64,000 bases of DNA, from positions 496,001 to 560,000 of the forward strand of contig NZ_BMWG01000001.1 of NCBI RefSeq assembly GCF_014651115.1, read 5' to 3'. The translations under genes and the position numbers were made by a program. Each line of letters starts with the position of its first letter. Position 1 is the first letter of the stretch. The notes beneath the pieces are model-generated. The model had not been told where the DNA came from, did no database searches, and was given only the letters and a program-made list of their open reading frames with translations. This DNA comes from Streptomyces inusitatus. Its GTDB lineage: Bacteria; Actinomycetota; Actinomycetes; Streptomycetales; Streptomycetaceae. Shown here in pieces: positions 23,584 to 32,040 of the stretch.

Positions 23584-24471
23584 TCAGGAGCCATCTTCCG
23601 AGGCCTCGGGAGCAAGGTCTTCGATCACTCGATTGATGATCGCTCGCGCTGCCCTGCCGTAGTCGGCGACGGCCGCGAGCCGCTCAAAAGCACTGCCGTA
23701 CAGCCTGACTTCCTGTGGCTGGCGGAGGTCGAGTTCGGCCGAGAGTGTCTCAACGAGCACTCGTTCGTTGTCGTAGATCCAGAATCCATGCCAGGGCGAG
23801 ATGACATATTGGGTCTCGAAACCGATGATGCCGAAACGCACATGGGGGAGCTGTGACAGTGAAACAAGCCGGTCGAGCTGCCCGAGCATGGCACCCGGAG
23901 CACAGAGACGAAACCTGAGCGCCGCTTCGGTGAGGACGAAGTGGAATCGCTTGTCCGACCGGTACAGGATCTCCTGGCGTCTCACTCGCTCCTTGACAGC
24001 TTCATCGATGTCATGGGGAAGGTTCAGCCGACGGGCACCTTCGGCGAAGCGAGCACGCGCGTACTCCGGCGTCTGAAGAAGGCCGGGAATTACGGTCGCT
24101 TCAAAAGCACGGAAGAGCCGGGTCCTCTGGTCCCACGAGATCAGCTCTCGCTGGTGGGGCTTCAACCCGGCACGAAGGACGCGCTGCCATTCGGCGTGCT
24201 GCACTTCGAGCGTGTGCAGCGAAGCGAGCAGAGCTTCGGTCTCGCCTTCGGCCCCCGTGGCCCTGGCCCACTTGCGGATGTCGTCATCGGCGGGTGTCTG
24301 CCGGCCGTTCTCCAGCTTGGACACCTTGGAAGGCGGCCATGACAATGACTCCGCGAGCTGCCTGCCGCTCATACCGGCGGCTTGGCGAAGCTCGCGGAGT
24401 CGTTTGCCCAGGGCGCTCCTGGCCTCGTGGACGTTAGACGAACCCGAGGTGTTGTTCGGTGGCAAAGTCAT
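23584..24471 (-). CDS. XRE-family regulator with DUF5753 C-terminal domain
   Basis: 295 residues. The N-terminal HTH (about 20-80) reads LGKRLRELRQAAGMSGRQLA, ESLSWPPSKVSKLENGRQTP. The rest is the DUF5753 domain, recognised by ELISWDQRTRLFRAFEATVI, PGLLQTPEYARA, RVRRQEILYR and HVRFGIIGFE. This architecture is one of the most expanded regulator types in Streptomyces, related to WhiJ-like developmental regulators. Its start overlaps the upstream DUF6879 gene by 38 nt. It lies just upstream of the tgm operon on the same strand, with 156 nt between, so it may regulate it, but the pair also occurs without such genes. Confidence 0.85.
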   Translation of the reverse strand: MTLPPNNTSGSSNVHEARSALGKRLRELRQAAGMSGRQLAESLSWPPSKVSKLENGRQTPADDDIRKWARATGAEGETEALLASLHTLEVQHAEWQRVLRAGLKPHQRELISWDQRTRLFRAFEATVIPGLLQTPEYARARFAEGARRLNLPHDIDEAVKERVRRQEILYRSDKRFHFVLTEAALRFRLCAPGAMLGQLDRLVSLSQLPHVRFGIIGFETQYVISPWHGFWIYDNERVLVETLSAELDLRQPQEVRLYGSAFERLAAVADYGRAARAIINRVIEDLAPEASEDGS

Positions 24472-24961
24472 CCCGTCGGATGGCGTGATGCCAAGCAGTA
24501 TCGCGCCAATAGTTGTGCTGTACGACCTCATTGACGTCTTCAACGACCTCGCCGCCGAGGAAAGCGTCGGAATCGTCGAAGTGCATACGTACCAGCTTGC
24601 GCGAGTCGAACAGCCAGTAGTCGTGGTCGGGGAGGTGCTCGGCGGCTGCCCGTTCGCGCGTCAAGTAGCGAATTTCCTCACCCGCCCCGTTGGTGAACTG
24701 GGCACACCACACACCGAACCTGCTGTAGTCGGTGAGCGGCAAGCTGACCACTCGTACACGCGTGAAGCGTCGCCCCTCGAACGCGGCATCACGGATCATC
24801 GCCAGCCAGTCCTGCATCCATGGCAGGTCGTCCTTCTCCCGCGCGAGAAACTTCCGCAGCGACTCGTTCTCGTAGTCCGCGTCGTAGCGGTCACGCACTT
24901 CAAGACGGAACGCCGTGTGCTCGAAAGAATGGAAGATCTTGCCGAACTCCTCTCCCGTCAA
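24434..24961 (-). CDS. DUF6879-family protein
   Basis: 175 residues with the pattern of the actinobacterial DUF6879 family: FGKIFHSFEHTAFRLEVRDR, FLAREKDDLPWMQDWLAMIR, FEGRRFTRVRVVSLPLTDYS, RFGVWCAQFTNGAGEEIRYL, and DYWLFDSRKLVRMHFDDSDA. These genes are usually partnered with an XRE/DUF5753 regulator, as here, where the two overlap. The DUF6879 protein is thought to antagonise or assist the DNA-binding partner. No catalytic motif is visible. Confidence 0.82.
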   Translation of the reverse strand: MTGEEFGKIFHSFEHTAFRLEVRDRYDADYENESLRKFLAREKDDLPWMQDWLAMIRDAAFEGRRFTRVRVVSLPLTDYSRFGVWCAQFTNGAGEEIRYLTRERAAAEHLPDHDYWLFDSRKLVRMHFDDSDAFLGGEVVEDVNEVVQHNYWRDTAWHHAIRRDDFATEQHLGFV

Positions 24962-24966
24962 AAAGC

Positions 24967-25200
24967 TCAGCGCTCTCCCTCCTCCATGTAGCGGCGGGCG
25001 TACATTTTGAGCACGTCTTCCGGGATCTCGATCAGAGTCTCGTTGTCCGGGACCTCACCGACATCAGCCAGCACCTGAGGGTCGGTCACCTTCCAGCCCT
25101 GCGCGATGTAGGTGACACGGTCGATGCGGTCGGTGGCGAACAGCGTCGGGGAGTTGCCGATCTGGGACTCGGGGTCCTTGCCGAGGAACCGAGCACGCAT
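24967..25200 (-). CDS. Small conserved protein of the XRE/DUF6879 cassette
   Basis: 77 residues: MRARFLGKDPESQIGNSPTL, FATDRIDRVTYIAQGWKVTD, ending in an acidic helix (EIPEDVLKMYARRYMEEGER). It lies 5 nt upstream of the DUF6879 gene, so the three genes form an operon. Similar short proteins accompany these regulator pairs in other Streptomyces; I know of no assigned function. The ATG at 25200 is preferred over upstream starts because the conserved sequence begins there. Confidence 0.7.
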   Translation of the reverse strand: MRARFLGKDPESQIGNSPTLFATDRIDRVTYIAQGWKVTDPQVLADVGEVPDNETLIEIPEDVLKMYARRYMEEGER

Positions 25201-25327
25201 GGGATATCCCTTGCTCGAAACTTGGCGAACTGTTCTCACACATGGTGAGACGGCCGCCTCGAACGGTCAAGGGTGCCGAGGGGCACAGATGAGGTCGCCG
25301 CGTATGTGCCCACCCACGATCGCGGGC

Positions 25328-25597
25328 ATGGATCCCATGCAGCTCGACGGCCATGTCCGCAGAGGGCCGGTGGACACTCTCTCTGTGGCGGACGCGTCAC
25401 GGCAACTGGATGCGGTCACCCGCTATGTGGCTCAGGCCCGGGAAGACCTCGACCGGCTTGAGGGGAGCCGGGTCGTATGGAAGCGGGCGGCCAAGGAGGC
25501 GCTGGCCCAATACGGCAAGGACGATCCCGCCGGCGTCGATCAGGTGCTCGACAGCATCAACCTGCTGTCGAGCAACCCCGCACAAAGCGAAGCGTGA
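25328..25597 (+). CDS. Small coiled-coil hypothetical protein
   Basis: 89 residues, mostly one long helix with heptad spacing (ASRQLDAVTRYVAQAREDLD, RLEGSRVVWKRAAKEALAQY). No family is recognised. The ribosome binding site is weak; a second ATG lies 9 nt downstream. It is divergent from the 77-residue gene and followed by a gap and then a convergent membrane-protein gene. Coding status rests mainly on composition. Confidence 0.45.
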   Translation: MDPMQLDGHVRRGPVDTLSVADASRQLDAVTRYVAQAREDLDRLEGSRVVWKRAAKEALAQYGKDDPAGVDQVLDSINLLSSNPAQSEA

Positions 25598-25667
25598 AGG
25601 GGCCCGGGCCCGCAGGCCGGATGGGTGGTGGATGCGGGCTCGGGCCCCGGTTGGGGGGAAGGGGGGG

Positions 25668-26147
25668 TCAGATGAGGTCGCCGCGGCGGGCGTCGTCGGG
25701 GTGGTAGACCGCGAGTGCCCAGATGATGAACACGTCGATGGCGATCATGATGACTGCCCAGATCGGGAGATAGGGCAGGAACAGGAACTGCGCGATCAGG
25801 CTGATCGACGCGAAGAAGATGCCCGCGTACCGCGCCCAGGCGAGGTTCTTCAGGACCCCGTAGCCGACGATCACGAGACAGATCCCGAGGATCAGATGGA
25901 TCCAGCCCCATCCGGTGAGGTTGATCCGGTAGACGTAGTCGCCCACCCGGCCGTAGACGTCGTCCTCGCCGATCGCCGCGATGCCCTGGAGGATCGCGAG
26001 GATCCCGTTGCAGAACATCAGGACGCCCGCGAAGACGACGCCTCCCACCGCCCAGCCGCTGTTGTGGGCGGGGTCGGAGCTTCGATGGGAGTGCGGCGGT
26101 GGCGGTGGCGGAGTCCCGGCCGGTCGCTGTGATGCGTCGTGGCTCAT
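25668..26147 (-). CDS. DUF7144-type four-helix membrane protein
   Basis: 159 residues. A disordered, His/Pro-rich N-terminus (about 30 residues) is followed by four predicted membrane helices: GWAVGGVVFAGVLMFCNGIL, GWGWIHLILGICLVIVGYGV, YAGIFFASISLIAQFLFLPY and AVIMIAIDVFIIWALAVY. This is a widespread actinobacterial membrane family of unknown function. The ATG has GGGAGGT upstream. Confidence 0.78.
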   Translation of the reverse strand: MSHDASQRPAGTPPPPPPHSHRSSDPAHNSGWAVGGVVFAGVLMFCNGILAILQGIAAIGEDDVYGRVGDYVYRINLTGWGWIHLILGICLVIVGYGVLKNLAWARYAGIFFASISLIAQFLFLPYLPIWAVIMIAIDVFIIWALAVYHPDDARRGDLI

Positions 26148-26199
26148 GGGACCTCCCTTCCTTGGCCCCGTACGCCCAACGCGGACGGGGATTCGAGCG

Positions 26200-27642
26200 T
26201 CAGCCCGGTCGGGTGCCACCGCCATTCGGATTCGGCCGTTCGGGTGAATTCCCCGGATGCTCACGGGGCCCGTCACGGCTCCCGTCCGATGCCAGGAAGT
26301 CCAGCAGGGCCATCGCGAAGAGGAGCGCGAGGGCGATGCCGACCACCACCCAGGCGGTCGGGTGGCTCCAGAGGAGGCAGGTCAGCACGGCCGCGGCGAC
26401 CAGGACCCATACGACCCAGCGGCGATGGCCGCGGAGCCAGGGGCCGACCGGTCCGGTGCGCAGGCCGGCGTGGTCGGCGACGCCGCGGAGGGCGGTGATG
26501 CCGGAGTGCCAGAGGCGGCGGACGGCGAGGGCGTGGCGGCCGGGGCCGGTCAGCCAGGCGGCGAGGGCGATGACGACACCGAGGGTGACGACCATGCGCA
26601 CGGTCGTGCGGAGGAAGCGGACGAGCGCGTCGTAGACGGCGGAGGCGGCGGGCTGGGAGACCCCGGCGGGCAGCCGGTCGAGATAGACGGCGCGGAAGGC
26701 GTCGAGCGCGATGCCGAGCAGGAGGAGGGCCGCCGCGACGCCGAGGGCGGCGGCGACGACGGCGCGGCGGCGGCGGACGGCGAGGAGGACTCCGGCGACC
26801 ACGAGGACGAGGGCGGCGACCGGGAGCCAGATGCCGGCGAGCTGGAGCAGCCGGAAGCCGGTCTTGAGCTTGCCGATGTCGTCGGAGCGGGCGACCACGA
26901 AGGAGGTGTGGATCTCGGGGATCTTGGCGGCGACGGTCAGGCCGTCCGCCACCAGTCGCTGTTTGACCTGGTCGACGACGGGGGCGAGATCGATCTCCAC
27001 CGCGTTGTCGGTGAGCTTGACCGCGCCGCCGCCGCTGCCGGTCAGCGCCTTGTCGAGGGAGTCGTGGACCTTGCGGTTGGCCTCCGTCCACAGGGTCTTG
27101 AAGGCGGAGGAGGAGACGATGGCGTCCGCCTTGTCGCGGACGAAGCTCCTGAGGGCGCCCTCCAGCGGGCCACTCAGCTTCCCGAGCGCCTGGGCCAGCT
27201 TCGGCCGGTCGGCCGGAGCGACCTCCTCCAGCAGGGAGTTGAGGTCGATGTGGCTCATCACGGCGTCGGCGACCCGGTTGGCCACCGCCGCCTGGACGTC
27301 CGGGTCGGAGGCGAGCGGCGCGACCGTGGCGACATAGCGGTCGGTGTCCCCGACCTCGTCGGCGGTCCAGGAGGCGACGGCCCCCAGCGGGGCCAGCACA
27401 CAGCCGAGGACGATCAGCAGGGCGGCGAAGAACGACCGCACCCGGTGGTGGTGGGGGCGGGGCGGCGGCCCGGCCTGCTCCAGCGCGGCGATCCGCGCCC
27501 TGAGCCGCTCCAGCTCGCTGTCGTCCGGCAAGTCCGGCACCGCCGCCACCTCTCCCCGGGCCGCCCGTCGGCCGCGTCCAGACGTCCGTCCAGACGTCCA
27601 GGGAACGCGCCGCCCGGACCGGCGGCGACCCTTGGCGGGCAT
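26200..27642 (-). CDS. Multi-pass membrane protein, paralog of 40160-41047
   Basis: About 480 residues. A charged, coiled N-terminus (SELERLRARIAALEQAG) precedes a first membrane helix (SFFAALLIVLGCVLAPLGAV), then an extracytoplasmic segment of about 190 residues (DTDRYVATVAPLASDPDVQA, VEIDLAPVVDQVKQRLV) and six or so further helices. The pattern WTADEVGDTDRYV, VAPLASDPDV is shared with the second copy at 40160. No catalytic motif is seen. I place the start at the ATG at 27642, three quarters of the extra N-terminus being low-complexity Arg-rich sequence. Confidence 0.7.
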   Translation of the reverse strand: MPAKGRRRSGRRVPWTSGRTSGRGRRAARGEVAAVPDLPDDSELERLRARIAALEQAGPPPRPHHHRVRSFFAALLIVLGCVLAPLGAVASWTADEVGDTDRYVATVAPLASDPDVQAAVANRVADAVMSHIDLNSLLEEVAPADRPKLAQALGKLSGPLEGALRSFVRDKADAIVSSSAFKTLWTEANRKVHDSLDKALTGSGGGAVKLTDNAVEIDLAPVVDQVKQRLVADGLTVAAKIPEIHTSFVVARSDDIGKLKTGFRLLQLAGIWLPVAALVLVVAGVLLAVRRRRAVVAAALGVAAALLLLGIALDAFRAVYLDRLPAGVSQPAASAVYDALVRFLRTTVRMVVTLGVVIALAAWLTGPGRHALAVRRLWHSGITALRGVADHAGLRTGPVGPWLRGHRRWVVWVLVAAAVLTCLLWSHPTAWVVVGIALALLFAMALLDFLASDGSRDGPREHPGNSPERPNPNGGGTRPG

Positions 27643-27769
27643 ACGGGTGGGAGCGGGCGCGCCGTTCACCCGTACGGGCCCGCCCCCGCGCCGGGCCGAT
27701 CGCTCTCGCCTTGCATGGAGTCATGCGTACCTCGCGTGCCCACGGACCGACCGCGCCCGGCGGGCCCGT

Positions 27770-29098
27770 ATGAGCACGCCGCCGAAGGCCGCGGACCGGC
27801 CCGCCGCCCCCGCCGAATCCCTGCGCGGCATCCTCCTCAGCCGCGGCTACGGCAAACTCCTGCTGCTCTCCGTACTCCTCGGCGTCCCCATCGCCCTGGC
27901 CTGCTTCTTCTTCGTCAGCCTCCAGCACGAGATCCAGCACGCCGTCTGGGAGTCCCTCCCCCGGGCCGTCGGCCACGCCGAGCCGCCCTGGTGGTGGCCG
28001 CTGCCCTCGCTGCTGCTCGCGGGGCTGCTGCTGGCGCCCGTGGTGACCCGCCTCCCGGACGGCGGCGGCCATGTGCCGGTGCACGGGCTCGGCGGCCCGC
28101 CGCTGGGGCCGCGCGCGCTGCCCGGGGTGGTGTTCGCCGCGCTCGCCACCCTGCCGCTGGGGGTGGTCCTGGGCCCCGAGGCCCCGCTGATGGCGCTCGG
28201 CAGCGGGCTGGCGCTGCTCGCCGTACGGTCCGCGAAACGCACCGCGCACCCCGAGGCGGCGATGGTGCTGGGCACCGCCGGATCCACGACCGCGATCTCC
28301 ACCATCCTCGGCGGGCCGCTGGTCGCCGCCGTGATGATGGTGGAGGCGGCCGGCCTCGCCGGACCCCGGCTGGTGGTCCTGCTGCTGCCCTGCCTGCTGG
28401 CCAGCGGCGTCGGCGCGCTGGTCTTCACCGGCTTCGGCGAGTGGACCGGGCTCTCGATCGGCGCGCTCCGGCTGCCCTCCGTACCGCCGAACACCGGCCC
28501 CGACGCGGGGGACTTCCTGTGGGGCGTCCCCGTCGCCGTGCTGATCGCGCTGATCGTCGGCTCCGCGCACCGGCTCGGATACGTCACCGAGGGGTGGACC
28601 GCGCGGCGCACCGCCGTCCGCACGGTCGCCGCCGCCGTCGCGGTGGGCGTCTGCATCTCCGCGTACGCGCTGGTCACCGGACGTTCCCCGGCCGAGGCCG
28701 CCCTCTCGGGGCAGGTGACGCTGGGCGCGCTCGCCGCCGATCCGCACGCCTGGCCGGTGGCCGCGCTGGTGATGCTCGTCCTCTGCAAGGGCGTCGCCTG
28801 GGGCATCTGTCTGGGCGCGCTGCGCGGCGGGCCGATCTTCCCGGCGGTACTGCTCGGCGCGGCGGCCGGGGTGGCGTGCTCGGGGCTGCCGGGGTTCGGT
28901 ACGACAGCGGCGCTGGCGGTCGGCATCGTCACCTCGGCGTCGGTGGTGACCAGGCTGCCCGTCACCAGCGCCGTACTGGCCGTGCTGCTCATGGGCCCGG
29001 ACGCGAACAATCAGATGCCGCTGATCGCCGTCTGCTCCGTCGTCGGATTCATCACCGCTCAACTACTGGAGCGAAAAAGCCCGCCCGGTCCATCATGA
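27770..29098 (+). CDS. ClC-family chloride channel/transporter
   Basis: 442 residues with ten or more hydrophobic segments. The ClC gating-glutamate motif appears as GPEAPLMALGSG (usual form GxEGP), and the inverted repeat copy as LRGGPIFPAVLLGAA, GVACSGLPGFG. No CBS domain is attached, so it is the short bacterial form. It would move chloride, and perhaps protons, across the membrane. The ATG at 27770 starts before the first helix; the upstream frame is antisense to the neighbouring membrane-protein gene. Confidence 0.85.
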   Translation: MSTPPKAADRPAAPAESLRGILLSRGYGKLLLLSVLLGVPIALACFFFVSLQHEIQHAVWESLPRAVGHAEPPWWWPLPSLLLAGLLLAPVVTRLPDGGGHVPVHGLGGPPLGPRALPGVVFAALATLPLGVVLGPEAPLMALGSGLALLAVRSAKRTAHPEAAMVLGTAGSTTAISTILGGPLVAAVMMVEAAGLAGPRLVVLLLPCLLASGVGALVFTGFGEWTGLSIGALRLPSVPPNTGPDAGDFLWGVPVAVLIALIVGSAHRLGYVTEGWTARRTAVRTVAAAVAVGVCISAYALVTGRSPAEAALSGQVTLGALAADPHAWPVAALVMLVLCKGVAWGICLGALRGGPIFPAVLLGAAAGVACSGLPGFGTTAALAVGIVTSASVVTRLPVTSAVLAVLLMGPDANNQMPLIAVCSVVGFITAQLLERKSPPGPS

Positions 29099-29137
29099 GG
29101 TACACAGCACGGAAAAAAGGCACGAAGAGGGGCGGGG

Positions 29138-29923
29138 ATGGACGATCGCGAAGTAATGTCCGGCGGGGTCAACAGCGTCATACGCGAGGGTACGAGGGTG
29201 ATCCGGCCGACCGGGCCGTGGTCACCGCTCGTCCATGGCCTCCTGCGGCACGTACGGGCCAGGGGCTTCACCGCCGCGCCCGCCGTGCACGAGGTGACGG
29301 ACGACGGCTTCGAAGTCCTCGATTTCATACCGGGCGAGGTCAGCGACTACCCGGCCACCCCGGCCGCGGCCTCCCGTACCGCCCTGGAGAGCGCGGCCCG
29401 GATGCTGCGCGCCTTCCACGACAGCACGGCCGGCTACGCGCGCACCGGCGAGGCCGAGCCGTGGATGCTGCCCGCCAGAAACCCCGCCGAGGTCATCTGC
29501 CACGGTGACTACGGCCCCCACAACTGCGTCCTGGACGGCGGCCGGGTCATCGGGGTGATCGACTTCGACGCCGCGCACCCCGGCCCCCGGATCTGGGACA
29601 TCGCCCTCGCGGTCTACCGCTGGGCCCCGCTCACCGCGCCCGCCAACGCCGACGGCTTCGGCACCACGGAGGAACAGGCGCTGAGGGCCCGGCTCTTCTG
29701 CGACCGGTACGGACTCGATCCGGCCGGGCGCGCGGAGCTTCTGGACACCGTCGTGGAACGGCTGCACTCCCTGGTCGCGTTCATGCGCGCCCGGGCGGTC
29801 GCCGGGGACGCCGCCTTCGCCTCCCATCTGGCCGACGGGCACCACGTCCAGTACCTCGCCGACGCGGAGTATGTGAAGGACCGGCGGGCCGAGTTCGAAG
29901 GTTTTATCCTCGACGACCGCTGA
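29138..29923 (+). CDS. Aminoglycoside phosphotransferase-like kinase (APH family)
   Basis: 261 residues. The catalytic loop is ICHGDYGPHNCVL (HxDxxxxN) and the metal-binding DFG-equivalent is VIGVIDFDAAHPGP. The N-lobe is short: IRPTGPWSPLVHGLLRHV, then EVLDFIPGEV as hinge. Members of this fold phosphorylate aminoglycosides, choline, homoserine or other small molecules; the substrate here is unknown. The gene begins 39 nt after the channel gene and may share its transcript. Confidence 0.82.
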   Translation: MDDREVMSGGVNSVIREGTRVIRPTGPWSPLVHGLLRHVRARGFTAAPAVHEVTDDGFEVLDFIPGEVSDYPATPAAASRTALESAARMLRAFHDSTAGYARTGEAEPWMLPARNPAEVICHGDYGPHNCVLDGGRVIGVIDFDAAHPGPRIWDIALAVYRWAPLTAPANADGFGTTEEQALRARLFCDRYGLDPAGRAELLDTVVERLHSLVAFMRARAVAGDAAFASHLADGHHVQYLADAEYVKDRRAEFEGFILDDR

Positions 29924-29957
29924 GACGACCGCTGAACGCGCGTACGAACACGGCACG

Positions 29958-30006
29958 GGGAGGACGGGGGGACGGAGGGGGACCACTCCCGGAACCCCGT
30001 CCTCCC
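29958..30006 (+). terminator. 12-bp inverted repeat after the APH-like gene
   Basis: GGGAGGACGGGG (29958-29969) pairs perfectly with CCCCGTCCTCCC (29995-30006) around a 25-nt loop, in the gap before corA. It is a plausible terminator despite the long loop and lack of a T run. Confidence 0.5.
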
Positions 30007-30056
30007 GGCGGCGGTCGGTGTCACACTGACGCCCGGTACTCCGAAGGGGCCATACC

Positions 30057-31160
30057 GTGCCGATGATCCGCAAACTGCGCAGAGCGATGCGCGGCGCCTA
30101 CCGCCGCACCGTCGACCTCAGCCACCCCGCCCGCTCCCCGCTCGGAAGCACCGTCGTCAACTGCGTGGTGTACGAGGGCGGGGTGCGGCAGCCCTGCGAC
30201 GGCGACGCCCGGGAGGCGCTGCGCCAGGTGCGCAAGAACGGCAGCGGATTCGTCTGGATCGGGCTCCACCAGCCGACCGAGATCCAGCTCGCGGTCTTCG
30301 CCGAGCTGTTCGGGCTGCACCCGCTGGCCGTCGAGGACGCCGTACAGGCCCATCAGCGGCCCAAGGTGCAGCGGTACGGCCGGGACGGACAGGGCGGCAC
30401 GCTGTTCGCCATCCTCAAGACCTGCCGTTACGTCGCTCATGAGCAGCTCACCACGGAGAGCGAGGTGGTGGACACCGGGGAGCTGATGGTCTTCGCCGGC
30501 GCCGACTTCGTGATCACCGTCCGGCACGGCCCGCACGGCTCCCTCGGCCCGCTGCGCGAGGCGCTGGAGGCCAGTCCCGAGCAGCTCGCCAAGGGGCCGG
30601 CCGCCGTTCTCCACGCCATCGCCGACCAGGTCGTGGACGACTATCTCGCCGTCGCCGACGCCGTACAGCACGATGTCGACGCCGTGGAGAGCGCCGTCTT
30701 CAGCGAGGACGCGCGGAGCGCCGACGCCGGGCAGATCTATCTGCTCAAGCGGGAGTTGCTGGAGCTGAAGCGCGCCGTCGCCCCGCTGGAGCGGCCGATG
30801 CGCTCGCTGGCCACCGCGCCGCTGCCGCCGGTCGGGCCGGACATGCAGCCGTACTTCCGCGATGTGGTCGACCATCTCGCCCGGGTGAACGAGCAGATCA
30901 GCGGGTACGACACCCTTCTCGACTCGATCCTCCAGGCCCATCTGGCACAGGTGACGGTCGCGCAGAACGAGGACATGCGGAAGATCACCGCATGGGCGGC
31001 GATCATCGCCGTGCCGACGATGGTCTGCGGGATGTACGGGATGAACTTCGACCATATGCCGGAGCTGCGCTGGACCTACGGCTATCCGCTGGTGCTCGGC
31101 GTCATGGCGACGGCCTGTGTGGTCATCCACCGGGCGTTCCGCCGCAACGGCTGGCTCTGA
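30057..31160 (+). CDS. corA: CorA-family magnesium/cobalt transporter
   Basis: 367 residues. A long cytoplasmic N-domain (VWIGLHQPTEIQLAVFAELF, HPLAVEDAVQAHQRPKVQRY) leads into two C-terminal membrane helices, with the family signature GMYGMNF and an MPEL-type periplasmic loop (FDHMPELRW) between them. CorA forms pentamers that conduct Mg2+ when the cytoplasmic divalent sensor is empty. The last residues are positively charged and cytoplasmic. It stands alone between hairpins. Confidence 0.9.
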   Translation: MPMIRKLRRAMRGAYRRTVDLSHPARSPLGSTVVNCVVYEGGVRQPCDGDAREALRQVRKNGSGFVWIGLHQPTEIQLAVFAELFGLHPLAVEDAVQAHQRPKVQRYGRDGQGGTLFAILKTCRYVAHEQLTTESEVVDTGELMVFAGADFVITVRHGPHGSLGPLREALEASPEQLAKGPAAVLHAIADQVVDDYLAVADAVQHDVDAVESAVFSEDARSADAGQIYLLKRELLELKRAVAPLERPMRSLATAPLPPVGPDMQPYFRDVVDHLARVNEQISGYDTLLDSILQAHLAQVTVAQNEDMRKITAWAAIIAVPTMVCGMYGMNFDHMPELRWTYGYPLVLGVMATACVVIHRAFRRNGWL

Positions 31161-31182
31161 ACGGCCCATGGGACCCGGCCCC

Positions 31183-31218
31183 GAGTCCTAGTCCTAGTCC
31201 CAGTCCCAGTCCCAGTCC
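31183..31218. repeat. Hexanucleotide tandem repeat between convergent genes
   Basis: Six units of [TCG]AGTCC run in tandem between the corA stop and the end of the small membrane-protein gene. The array reads GAGTCC, TAGTCC twice, then CAGTCC three times. It is probably a slippage product with no coding role. Confidence 0.8.
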
Positions 31219-31424
31219 TAGAGAAAGGTCACGAAGAGGCCGAGCGCCAGCAGGGCGACGAGACAGCCGTAGAGGGCGAGAGTGAGGGAACGCGCCTCGT
31301 CGGAGGGGTCGCTGCGGCCCGCGCTGGAGAGGCGGAGCGCCGAGGTGGCGATCAGGAGCAGCGCGGCGGCGGAGAAGGCGGCGATCAGGGGCAACGGGAT
31401 GGCTGCGAGCAGGGATTCGATCAC
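31218..31424 (-). CDS. Small two-helix membrane protein
   Basis: 68 residues with two hydrophobic helices (IPLPLIAAFSAAALLLIATS; TLALYGCLVALLALGLFVTF) joined by a short polar loop (RLSSAGRSDPSDEARS). No family is known to me. It converges with corA, and its stop codon lies at the end of the hexamer repeats. Confidence 0.6.
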   Translation of the reverse strand: MIESLLAAIPLPLIAAFSAAALLLIATSALRLSSAGRSDPSDEARSLTLALYGCLVALLALGLFVTFL

Positions 31425-32040
31425 CCGGCGACCGTCTCACGCGCTGTCGGGGCCCGCACCCGGAAGTACTCCGTCCCGGTAAGGGCGTTGGCGGACGATC
31501 GGGTACGCGGTCCGAGCCACGCCGGTGTCGCCGTCTTACCGGCGGGCGGTGTGCGGGCTACCGTGGGGGCGGGACTTCGGGAGGTCGCCGCGATGGATGT
31601 CACGCTCGGGACGGGCATCGGCGGTGAACCGGTTTCACTCGCCGGGCCGGAGGCGGTGTGAACGGCTGCCGTGTTCAGTACGCGCCGCCCGCCGACCAGT
31701 CGCGCAGCGCGATGGGTTCGTGTCTCCGGGCCAGGTTCGACACGGCCATGCGGCGGCTCGCGGCCCATCCGTACGGCCATGGCTCGACACCCGTGAAGGG
31801 TGATCATGACCGCCGTGAGGCGACGGTCGCGGGAGCTGTCGTTCGCTATTACGTCAGTGCGACCGTGCTGACGGTCTCGGTGGTCCGGGTCGTTTACGTC
31901 TGAACCGCGCCGGACCTGCCCGGAGTTCGGGAGGGGCCCCTGGGTGCACAGTGCCGGTGCGATGGGTCCGACAAGCGTCTTATTCACCCTTTCGGGTGAT
32001 TCCTACCCTCTCTGGGCCGCATGCGTCCTACCTTGCGAAT
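31425..32040. other. Gap without a supported gene; leader of the secreted protein at its right end
   Basis: No frame here has a good start and sensible product on either strand; the open stretches are GC-skewed shadows. Near the right end a small stem TCACCC-TTTC-GGGTGA (31984-31999) lies 42 nt upstream of the GTG of the next gene and may affect its expression. Confidence 0.4.

Noticed and set aside
25210..25232. GAACTGTTC near the start of the 77-residue gene as an SOS box
   Set aside because: The spacing between GAAC and GTTC is 1 nt rather than 4, so it does not fit the LexA consensus.
26257..29508. Very long open frames on both strands over the membrane-protein and ClC genes
   Set aside because: They lie antisense or out of frame to genes with clear membrane helices and motifs; products are Arg/Ala/Gly-rich without domains.
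31183..31218. Direct repeats as a CRISPR array
   Set aside because: The units are 6 bp without spacers.
31421..31987. A 188-codon minus-strand frame in the gap before the secreted protein
   Set aside because: No ribosome binding site, no domain and low-complexity content; it also runs through the leader of the plus-strand gene.
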